This document shows, in pieces, positions 14,878 through 21,732 of a stretch of 32,569 bases of DNA. Within the stretch, counting starts at the first letter, position 1, and each line of letters begins with the position of its first letter. Source of the DNA: Euryarchaeota archaeon UBA463 (GTDB taxonomy: Archaea; Thermoplasmatota; Poseidoniia; Poseidoniales; Thalassarchaeaceae); NCBI GenBank assembly GCA_002501805.1, contig DAOI01000012.1:1-32569 (forward strand). The letters run 5' to 3'. The position numbers and the translations under genes were made by a program. Under the pieces are notes generated by a model that had not been told where the DNA came from, did not search any database, and worked only from the letters and a program-made list of their open reading frames with translations.

Positions 14878-17007
14878 TCACTCTTTTAGGCACCCATCTC
14901 TAACTTTAACCGCGATCCCCTTCTTGAAAGTAGCCATCTCTAATGTTGTTGAAGTCGGAACTCCATGAGCTACCAAATACCCTTCTTGAGAGACTACTAC
15001 ACATGGTTGTCCGGGAGTGGTATGAGGATCGGCACCAATTATGTAACCGTGCATTACGTTACGTCCATCTCCGACGAAAGGTATCGCATCTTCGGAAATC
15101 ATCACTCTTGGTATACCCGGATAATCTTCCTCCTCAGAAGAGTTTTCTTCATCAAATAAATCTGGGACTCCTGGGTTGAGTGAGTACAGAACTCTTGCCC
15201 CTTCTGAAGTCAAGGAAATGCCCCCGTCCTTCAATCTTGGAGACAGTACATGTTGCCCATTGAAACTAACATTCACCATCCTATCGGTATTGGATCTTCT
15301 TGCTTCCATTATCTCCGATACTTCGCAGAGTTTCTTTGGGTGAACTCCACAGAAAACTGATAATTTGTCAACAATCGAACACCTGTCCAGCCATGTTCTT
15401 ATCTTACTAATTTCTTCTGAAGATTCTTCTAAAATCTTTGGTGATGAAGTTTTGATAGGAATTTCCTCTAGTCCAAGATATGAAACGTCTTCAAGGGAAT
15501 TGCTCTGATCGAATTCAACAGACCAAATAGAGTCAGGGCCATCTAAGTGACAGAAAGGAGAGACGTCTTCGAAGGAATAGGGGATTGGCCCCAAGGGTGT
15601 AGCTACCAGAACTACTGTCTTGGGATTCTCGATTAGATTCTCAACTATTGAGCCAAGAGCGCTTTCTCTCCATGGAGGTGGAGAATTTTGGATTATCAGG
15701 ACTCTTTCTGGAGGTCCAGAGCTACCATCCCACCAAGACCCGGGTAGACGCCACCTCAGTGAGATCAAGGCTAGAAGATGGAGAATGTGTGGCCTGAAAG
15801 CTATGTCCTCAGAAAGTGACTCTCCGCCTTTCCTAATGGGATTTGTAGAAGCCATGAGCTCCAGAAGTGTTGAGCCGGCTTCTGAATCATCGAGCTCTTC
15901 GAGTTGATCCAAAACCCATTCGAAAGCTTCCCTGAGCCTAGGAGAAGCATGGCTTCTTACCTCTGCAAGTTTCCAAATACTTCCATCCCTAATAGCCTCC
16001 CTACACCTAGCTAGTTCGGCCTGGGTAACCTCTAGATTATGATGTGCTAGAATCTCTGATCTTCTTTCTTTGGACATTTCCAGAACCATTTTTGGAGTCT
16101 TTCCAAAGAGCGCGGAAGATGTTACAGGCCACTCATTCAAACCTTGTATCTTTACTGTTCCCTCAGGAGTAAGTATTCTATCGTCACGAGCGAATAGTGC
16201 ATATGCGGCACTATCGAAGAAATCAACTCCTAAGGCCACAGATAGTGGGAAGAGAAGTGGATGTCCACAACCGAACATGTGTATTGGCTTATCGGGGGGT
16301 ATTTGCGATCTTGCGGCCAATATAATTCCAAATAACTCTAGATATCTCTGTTGTTCCATCAGAGGAACAATACCGCCTATTGGATGAACTGCAAATGTCT
16401 TCCCTGAATCTTGTATTTGACTCATTAATCTCGCAGATTGAGCTCTTAAATCGTGATGTAGTCCTCCTTGGATTGGCCCATTGAGTAAGATATCCTCTCT
16501 TGCTTCCAGTAGGGATATACTTGCCCTTTTGAAAGTCTCATCAACTGCATATTGAATTTGATCTCTGCTCATATCGGGTCTTCCGAAAACATCCAACATA
16601 GTTCCCACATCAACTCCGATTTCTCTTTGGAATGAGACAATCTCTTCTGGTGAAACCTCAACATCCCCATAGACATACGACTGGAACGTTCCTGAGTCGG
16701 TTACTATTGCTCCGGGAAAATCCAATAATTTGTGAATTCCATCTGATTTAGCCGGAATACTAAGCTTCTCATGCTTCCAAATCACATAGGAATTTGTTAT
16801 CAGAGCTTCGATCCCGTACTTGTCCCACATTTCTCTTGGTTCGATGGTCCGTAGATTTGGGTTAACCACAGGAAGTAACATTGGAGTGGTAACTACTCCA
16901 TGGCGGGTATGGAATTTCCCAATTCTAGCAGCGCCGTCCCTATTGGTTATCTCGAACTTGCCCCAGTCTTGGGGCCGACAGGGTTCCGGTTCCCGATTCG
17001 GGTCCAT
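14878..17007 (-). CDS. tgtA: Archaeosine tRNA-guanine transglycosylase
   Basis: A 709-residue TgtA, which replaces guanine-15 of archaeal tRNAs with preQ0 as the first step of archaeosine formation. The TIM-barrel catalytic domain occupies about 20-370, with TDSGTFQS (Asp104), GGIVPLMEQQRY (211-222), and GVDFFDSAAYALFARDDR (260-277) bearing the nucleophile region. A central region from about 430 (VLIIQNSPPPWRES, then VLVATPLGPIPYSFE) resembles the ArcS-like central domain. A PUA domain closes the protein (about 630-709, VMISEDAIPFVGDGRNV). The zinc-binding CxCxxC usual after residue 290 is absent: NEWPVTSSALFGKT stands in its place, although the later histidine in LAHHNLEV is kept. It lies 24 bp downstream of the aconitase-X gene. 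Confidence 0.92.
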   Translation of the reverse strand: MDPNREPEPCRPQDWGKFEITNRDGAARIGKFHTRHGVVTTPMLLPVVNPNLRTIEPREMWDKYGIEALITNSYVIWKHEKLSIPAKSDGIHKLLDFPGAIVTDSGTFQSYVYGDVEVSPEEIVSFQREIGVDVGTMLDVFGRPDMSRDQIQYAVDETFKRASISLLEAREDILLNGPIQGGLHHDLRAQSARLMSQIQDSGKTFAVHPIGGIVPLMEQQRYLELFGIILAARSQIPPDKPIHMFGCGHPLLFPLSVALGVDFFDSAAYALFARDDRILTPEGTVKIQGLNEWPVTSSALFGKTPKMVLEMSKERRSEILAHHNLEVTQAELARCREAIRDGSIWKLAEVRSHASPRLREAFEWVLDQLEELDDSEAGSTLLELMASTNPIRKGGESLSEDIAFRPHILHLLALISLRWRLPGSWWDGSSGPPERVLIIQNSPPPWRESALGSIVENLIENPKTVVLVATPLGPIPYSFEDVSPFCHLDGPDSIWSVEFDQSNSLEDVSYLGLEEIPIKTSSPKILEESSEEISKIRTWLDRCSIVDKLSVFCGVHPKKLCEVSEIMEARRSNTDRMVNVSFNGQHVLSPRLKDGGISLTSEGARVLYSLNPGVPDLFDEENSSEEEDYPGIPRVMISEDAIPFVGDGRNVMHGYIIGADPHTTPGQPCVVVSQEGYLVAHGVPTSTTLEMATFKKGIAVKVRDGCLKE

Positions 17008-17031
17008 GGCTGTGGGTATGAGTTTCCGTCA

Positions 17032-18786
17032 TCAACCCTCGCTAAATCTGGACATCACATGGATGCTGACTTTTCCATTGATCAGTTCCATTCTAACTTC
17101 GTCCCCGGTGTTGATTTCCTGAATCGGATCATTCTCAAAACTATGTGCATATGGAGTCCCTAGGAGAGACGCAGCTGGGAGAGTCAGAGGACATACATCT
17201 CGATTAATTATTGCCAGTGGGCCCATTCCTGTGTAAATTAGTCCCATTAACACGAATGGGGCAACGGTAGAACCTGATCCCTTGGGGTATATCAGAACCT
17301 TATCTGCGATTTGGATACCATCAAGAGGGTGCCCTGGCTCCTCAATTACTCCTGTATCCCTATTTACATATCCTAGATATGTGATCGGTACGTCAGTAAC
17401 GAGAGCCTTTCCTGTGACTGACCATTCATCCTGACTGGGTATTCCGCGACCCTCAGTAGAAAAATCGCCCTTAGCAAAATATTTGGAAGATATTGACTTC
17501 TTGACTTTTCCCGAGGAAAGTGTGGGCCTTTCACCAGTAATCAATGAAGGGTCAAATGCATGGGACACACAGTCTTCGATTTTAGCCACGCTTGTGGGCA
17601 TCTTGTTCAGTCCACTAGTTAGATAATGCTCTGCCTTTAGCGAGTTGGTTAGTAAGTGATTGTATCGAGAACGGTTGTAAGGAGTCACCTCAGGGCAAGT
17701 GTCCCTCAGAACCAATGCGCCTCCCTCCTCTAGAATATCCAGCGTTCCATCCGCCTCTATCATATCGTAATTATGAGAGCTCATGAAGACCCAAAGTCTA
17801 CGATCAGGTATTTTCTCACCTAACTCCATCCTCGAACGCATGAATGCGGCGGTTGTCCTGGCTTCTCCAACACTAGCCTGGGGACATCCAATAACTACCA
17901 AATCTACCTTTCCCTTGGGAGATAAATCACGATATCTTTCAGACAAATCTGATTCTTTGAAGTTCAATACTCCTTCGTATGATTGAACCGTTGGCGAGTC
18001 TGGGGTTAGCCCGTCAGCCCATAGCATTGGACATCCATAATTAGCCGCCGCCGCAGTTAATGCTTTTTTCATCTCAAATGTTGCATGGGGAAGTCCACTA
18101 ATCCTTGGCATCGGGCCCCATGGAAGATTCCATTCGGGTTTGATTTGCTTTCCTATCCAATCACCTAGAATACTCCAGTCAGTTATATCTTCCATCTGAC
18201 ACTCAACTTGAACGAATATGTTTGGGATTCTGTTCTCATCTATATGTAAGCCCCATTTGGGAGCCCAGCCGGTCAAGGCTGTCGCCAAAGCGGAAAGTCC
18301 GGATTCCCTATTTGTGACCAGTGAGGTGTAGGAATTGGAGAAGCAAACAGCATTTGATTCGGCCCATGAGCCGATTCCATCCACGTCTTCTATTCCCCTG
18401 TCGTAGGGAGTGCATGAGAGGGTAGCTTCTATTCCAAGTTCTGAATATGAGTGTACGATTTCGAATTGTTGCTCGAGAAAATCTGGATAGTCTATACCCA
18501 TCTCCTCCATCTTCTCATGATCACAACCTGCAGAATTCAGAGTTGTTGGTATAGTTACCTTCCCCAAAGGATCACCAGATAAATCTGCTAAGAACCTCCT
18601 TAGTCCATGTCCGCCAGTGATCACGCTGACTCCTGAGACATGTGCATTACTGACCCTGACGAATTCACTGGCCCCCGCTGTTGAAGCCAAATCCACAACC
18701 AACCTAGCCGCCTTCTGCTTGGTGGGGCCATGTTGGCCAATGAGCATTGAGTTCAATTCTGAAGGGACGTCCACACATGGTGACAC
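17032..18786 (-). CDS. Single-chain aconitase X, probable phosphomevalonate dehydratase
   Basis: A 584-residue fusion of the two aconitase-X subunits. The large catalytic part (about 8-430) shows HVSGVSVITGGHG (49-61), C125 in CTPYDRG, C301 in GCPQAS and C364 in DTCPEVTPY, plausible iron-sulfur ligands. The swivelling small part (about 455-580) has DVPITYLGYVNRDTG, PKGSGSTVAP (501-510) and MGPLAIINRD. In archaea, separate AcnX subunits form mevalonate-5-phosphate dehydratase, making trans-anhydromevalonate phosphate in the modified mevalonate pathway; fused bacterial and fungal forms include hydroxyproline dehydratases. The mevalonate role is preferred because HMG-CoA reductase is encoded nearby, but the fused order leaves it open. 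Start is GTG at 18786; a later GTG at 18774 is possible. Confidence 0.85.
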   Translation of the reverse strand: MSPCVDVPSELNSMLIGQHGPTKQKAARLVVDLASTAGASEFVRVSNAHVSGVSVITGGHGLRRFLADLSGDPLGKVTIPTTLNSAGCDHEKMEEMGIDYPDFLEQQFEIVHSYSELGIEATLSCTPYDRGIEDVDGIGSWAESNAVCFSNSYTSLVTNRESGLSALATALTGWAPKWGLHIDENRIPNIFVQVECQMEDITDWSILGDWIGKQIKPEWNLPWGPMPRISGLPHATFEMKKALTAAAANYGCPMLWADGLTPDSPTVQSYEGVLNFKESDLSERYRDLSPKGKVDLVVIGCPQASVGEARTTAAFMRSRMELGEKIPDRRLWVFMSSHNYDMIEADGTLDILEEGGALVLRDTCPEVTPYNRSRYNHLLTNSLKAEHYLTSGLNKMPTSVAKIEDCVSHAFDPSLITGERPTLSSGKVKKSISSKYFAKGDFSTEGRGIPSQDEWSVTGKALVTDVPITYLGYVNRDTGVIEEPGHPLDGIQIADKVLIYPKGSGSTVAPFVLMGLIYTGMGPLAIINRDVCPLTLPAASLLGTPYAHSFENDPIQEINTGDEVRMELINGKVSIHVMSRFSEG

Positions 18787-18970
18787 GGCGGAAGCACCTT
18801 CAAGATTAGGTGTAAATGAGAAAATTGATTATGATATGATGATATTTATGCTACGGTGGAGAACTCCATATTATCTACTGATTCAGTTTAGCCGAGTCAG
18901 TTACGCAAGCCCGGATGTAGAGGTATTAACACTCGGTATATGATACAACAATGATCCAAATGGTGAGAAG
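18787..18970. other. Divergent promoter region, no gene
   Basis: This 184-bp AT-rich region separates the aconitase-X/tgtA unit (-) from the CxxC/glutaredoxin unit (+). Only promoter-like AT-rich stretches are seen, including GATATTTATG near 18839-18848. No short open frame with a good start or conserved motif was found. Confidence 0.6.
18936..18943 (+). promoter_or_regulatory. Probable archaeal TATA box
   Basis: GGTATATG at 18936-18943 is centred about 31 bp before the ATG at 18971, so transcription would begin about 4-6 nt ahead of the start codon, a very short leader. The assignment rests on sequence and spacing only. Confidence 0.4.
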
Positions 18971-19339
18971 ATGGAGATTGAGAAGATTTACGGAATTTAT
19001 CATGCAGATGGGGGGATCATTGGGGAGCTTTCATACGTCTGGGGAAAGATTACTGGAACGGCACATTGTTCACTCTGTGACATCACACACAAAGGAATCT
19101 CAATGAAGAGAGATTGGAAAGATTTCACTAATGGCCTGGATGTAGATTTTGAGCTTCTGCATCTGAATGAACAAAGTCAGGGGCTCGCTGATTTTACTGC
19201 TGGTAAGACTCCTTGCGTAGTTGGTGAGGAGTCGGGTGAAATGAGGATACTCATCGACGCGGAAAGTCTGGAAGGATGCAATAAGTCGGTTAGCTCGTTC
19301 GAGAGTACCTTGAGGTCTTCTTTGGGGCTAGACAAATAA
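18971..19339 (+). CDS. Small CxxC-containing protein of unknown function
   Basis: A 122-residue soluble protein. The N-terminus YGIYHADGGIIGELSYVWGK leads to a CxxC (C33-S-L-C36) in HCSLCDITH, followed by a basic/aromatic segment MKRDWKDF. Further cysteines are C82 in TPCVV and C103. I recall a family of similar-sized proteins with the pattern YNADSG...CNLCxLTY...MKxxWKxF in bacteria, with no established function. The TPC segment and the fold pattern (beta strand after it) could be thioredoxin-like. It precedes a glutaredoxin/GST-type gene by 29 bp on the same strand, so a thiol or metal-linked role is a reasonable inference. Confidence 0.8.
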   Translation: MEIEKIYGIYHADGGIIGELSYVWGKITGTAHCSLCDITHKGISMKRDWKDFTNGLDVDFELLHLNEQSQGLADFTAGKTPCVVGEESGEMRILIDAESLEGCNKSVSSFESTLRSSLGLDK

Positions 19340-19368
19340 ACTACAAAGTCAATGGTGGTGCGAAAGAT

Positions 19369-20118
19369 ATGGCAGATGAAAAGGATAAGGCTTCAGCTAC
19401 TTCGGGCGTTCAAGATACGCTAGTCCCGGAAAGAGTCGTAGACGGCCTTCCTACCATGTACTGCTTTGAGACCTGTCCATTCTGCTTCAAGGTCAAAGCA
19501 CTGCTAGGCAGCAGGGGAATAGAGTACTCAAAGGTGGAAGTAGATCCTACTTTCAAGACACAGTTGAAATGGTCAGAATGGAGCGCTGTACCTGTTTTCG
19601 TAGATATCGATGGAACTCAAGTTAACGATTCCAATTACATCTTACACTATATTGACAGCAAGGATTCCAGTAGTTTCCCACGGGAGGGAGAAGACCCTGA
19701 GCAAGATGAATGGATGGATTTCTCCAATCTAATTCTCGGAAAGTCGATTGTTGCTGTGATATACAAATCATACAGAACCTCCGTACAAGCCTTAGACTAT
19801 GTCACTAGGATTGATAACTTCTCATTTGGAGCTAGGTTGGTGAATAAATGGTTAGGTGGGATCATCATGAGGATGGTAGGAAAGTCCAGAGCCAAGATGT
19901 TCGAACTACCCCCTAGAGAAAACCTAGAGTTTCAATTAGATCACATGTCCAGTGGGATCAAGAGCGATTATTTCGGCGGGAAAAACCCCAATGGAGCTGA
20001 CTTCGCAAACTATGGGATCTTGAGGTCAATGGAGGGATTGTATGGCTTTGATATCGTGGAGAGCCACTCTACAGTTTGGCCATGGTACCAAAGGATGAAG
20101 ATCTCCTCAGGAATATGA
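19369..20118 (+). CDS. Glutaredoxin/GST-domain protein resembling prostaglandin E synthase 2
   Basis: A 249-residue protein with a glutaredoxin-like N-terminal thioredoxin fold and a helical GST-type C-terminal domain. The active motif is CPFC (C36-C39) in CFETCPFCFKVKALL. The following SKVEVDPTFKTQLKWSEWSAVPVF, with the cis-Pro in AVPV, and NDSNYILHYI closely parallel the PTGES2 (mPGES-2) N-terminal domain. The C-terminal part has the amphipathic segment LVNKWLGGIIMRMVGKSRAK seen in PTGES2-like proteins. PTGES2 itself binds heme and glutathione; archaeal counterparts have no known substrate. It is probably cotranscribed with the CxxC protein before it. The name describes resemblance, not a prostaglandin role. 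Confidence 0.82.
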   Translation: MADEKDKASATSGVQDTLVPERVVDGLPTMYCFETCPFCFKVKALLGSRGIEYSKVEVDPTFKTQLKWSEWSAVPVFVDIDGTQVNDSNYILHYIDSKDSSSFPREGEDPEQDEWMDFSNLILGKSIVAVIYKSYRTSVQALDYVTRIDNFSFGARLVNKWLGGIIMRMVGKSRAKMFELPPRENLEFQLDHMSSGIKSDYFGGKNPNGADFANYGILRSMEGLYGFDIVESHSTVWPWYQRMKISSGI

Positions 20119-20119
20119 C

Positions 20120-20704
20120 CTATTCTTCTGATAGCTTGGACTCAATCTTCGTTAGAATATCCCTAATTTCAATTAGAACATCACTGGATTCGGTTGTTTG
20201 TGTAGATTGTTGAGCTGGTCCGGTTACCAGAGAGTCCCTCTGTCTGAGGACGAGGTCGCGGAACACGTTGGCATTCTTCACCCCAGTCAGTATGAATGGA
20301 GCCGCGCCAGCAGTCTCGAACTGCATCCTAACGACTCCGAAGGCACTGAGAATGGGGCCCTCATGAATTGAGACATCTGTTAGCTTGTCCAGGGCGATAT
20401 TCTGCTGCTTCTTGAACATCCACCCCATGCGCATATTGAGCGAGCGTTCTGTGAGGGCCCCACTCATATGTTCGTACTGCTTCTGGTGAACAAGCCACCC
20501 AAATGGAATCCAGATTGGCATTAGTATGATTCCGACCACCGAAAATAGAAGTCCCACATTTGCAGACATCCACCAGTAAATGATGATCTTCCTATCGAAC
20601 TCGACAGCCATCATCTGGCCACTATCGGCATAGCTGGTTTGGGTTTGTGAGAGTTCATCCATGAAATAACCGGGGTGTGGCCCATAATTGAAGTCAGCGG
20701 TCAC
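20120..20704 (-). CDS. Small membrane protein with PH-like (bPH2) domain
   Basis: A 194-residue protein. Two hydrophobic helices (about 45-62 and 64-75, a hairpin) precede a PH-like domain with LTERSLNMRMGWMFKKQQ, ALDKLTDVSIHEGPILSAFG and VRMQFETAGAAPF, the standard YdbS/bPH2 pattern, then a C-terminal coiled-coil-like tail (IEIRDILTKIESKLSEE). The frame starts with GTG at 20704, overlapping nadE by 11 bp; an ATG at 20662 is an alternative. It is a second PH-domain membrane protein in the window, unrelated in length to the one at 8.1-9.0 kb. Function is unknown; coupling to nadE suggests cotranscription only. Confidence 0.75.
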   Translation of the reverse strand: MTADFNYGPHPGYFMDELSQTQTSYADSGQMMAVEFDRKIIIYWWMSANVGLLFSVVGIILMPIWIPFGWLVHQKQYEHMSGALTERSLNMRMGWMFKKQQNIALDKLTDVSIHEGPILSAFGVVRMQFETAGAAPFILTGVKNANVFRDLVLRQRDSLVTGPAQQSTQTTESSDVLIEIRDILTKIESKLSEE

Positions 20705-21467
20705 TTCTCTTGAACACTGGAATAGGCTTCATCTTATGCGAATTGGCCTTATTGAGTTCGATGTATCTTGCCATTACCTGTCTCTGCCTTTCACTGGGCT
20801 CCTCTTCTGAAGGGTCCTCGATCTCCCTCATAGCCCACTCTAGTTCCTCATAGGTAGCCCCTATCTGTTCCTCATCGGTCCTACCATCTGCCCAGAGGCC
20901 ATCGGTTGGTGCGGCCTCCTGAATTTCTTGGATGATGCCAAGAGAGGATGCTAGTGAGAAAACCTCTGACTTGTACAAATCTGCGATTGGTGAGATATCG
21001 ACTCCTCCGTCTCCGTATTTGGTGTAAAAACCTACTCCGAAGTCCTCTACTTTATTGCCCGTACCCACTACTATTCCCTCATTTGAGGCAGCAAAGGCAT
21101 ACAAAGTGGCCATTCTCAATCTCGCACGGGTATTAGCAAGTGCCATCTCGGAATTCCCCTTTGAACCCAGAGCGAGGGAAATTGAGTCGAAAGTCTCAGA
21201 TAAATCAATAATGTCTGTTTCGACATTATTCCAATTTGACTTTAACCAATTACAATGCGATAAGGAGAGATCATTTTGTGATTTTCGTTGATGAATAGGC
21301 ATGCTAAGTGCTATGGTCCTCAATCCGGTTTCTGCGCACAAGGTTGATGTGACCGCAGAATCTACTCCTCCTGAAACGCCGATTACCAGGGTTGAGATCT
21401 CGTTCTCTTTAGCATAATCAGAAATCCATTTTACGATCCTGCCTGCCAACTCGGGGTAAGACTTCAT
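20694..21467 (-). CDS. nadE: NH3-dependent NAD+ synthetase
   Basis: A 257-residue NadE, which amidates deamido-NAD+ with ammonia and ATP. The PP-loop SGGVDS is at 32-37, and the substrate-binding GTGNKVEDFGVGFYTKYGDG block and DISPIADLYKSEV follow. The C-terminal PTDGLWADGRTDEEQIG and the EEPSERQ segment are typical. There is no N-terminal glutaminase domain, so it belongs to the ammonia-using class, as in most archaea. The ATG at 21467 lies 12 bp after the HMA chaperone stop on the same strand, so it could be read from the copper operon transcript. Confidence 0.95.
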   Translation of the reverse strand: MKSYPELAGRIVKWISDYAKENEISTLVIGVSGGVDSAVTSTLCAETGLRTIALSMPIHQRKSQNDLSLSHCNWLKSNWNNVETDIIDLSETFDSISLALGSKGNSEMALANTRARLRMATLYAFAASNEGIVVGTGNKVEDFGVGFYTKYGDGGVDISPIADLYKSEVFSLASSLGIIQEIQEAAPTDGLWADGRTDEEQIGATYEELEWAMREIEDPSEEEPSERQRQVMARYIELNKANSHKMKPIPVFKRSDR

Positions 21468-21479
21468 AATATCAACAAC

Positions 21480-21695
21480 CTATTTTTCATTTGCTTCAAA
21501 GCCTGTGCTTTGAATAATTTTTATTATTTCTCGAGGGAGAATAGTCTCATCTGCCACGATAACACCAGAGTTAGAATTATGAGATATTTTTGCCTCAATA
21601 ATTCCCGGGTTGCTCAACAATACTGAGGAGACCCTGCCAGAACAACCATCACAGGTCATTCCTCTGATGTGCATGGTGTAGGTTCTGACTACCAT
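21480..21695 (-). CDS. copZ: HMA-domain copper chaperone (CopZ-like)
   Basis: A 71-residue stand-alone heavy-metal-associated domain. The Cu(I) motif GMTCDGC (12-18, C15 and C18) sits in the first loop and the predicted beta-alpha-beta-beta-alpha-beta pattern is complete. It would pass Cu(I) to the N-terminal HMA of the ATPase encoded 37 bp upstream. The ATG at 21695 is preferred; a TTG at 21701 is closer to the GAGGAGAGGGAG purine run. The next gene downstream is nadE. Confidence 0.9.
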   Translation of the reverse strand: MVVRTYTMHIRGMTCDGCSGRVSSVLLSNPGIIEAKISHNSNSGVIVADETILPREIIKIIQSTGFEANEK

Positions 21696-21732
21696 GGACA
21701 ACGCTCCCTCTCCTCTGATTTTAACTGTCGCA

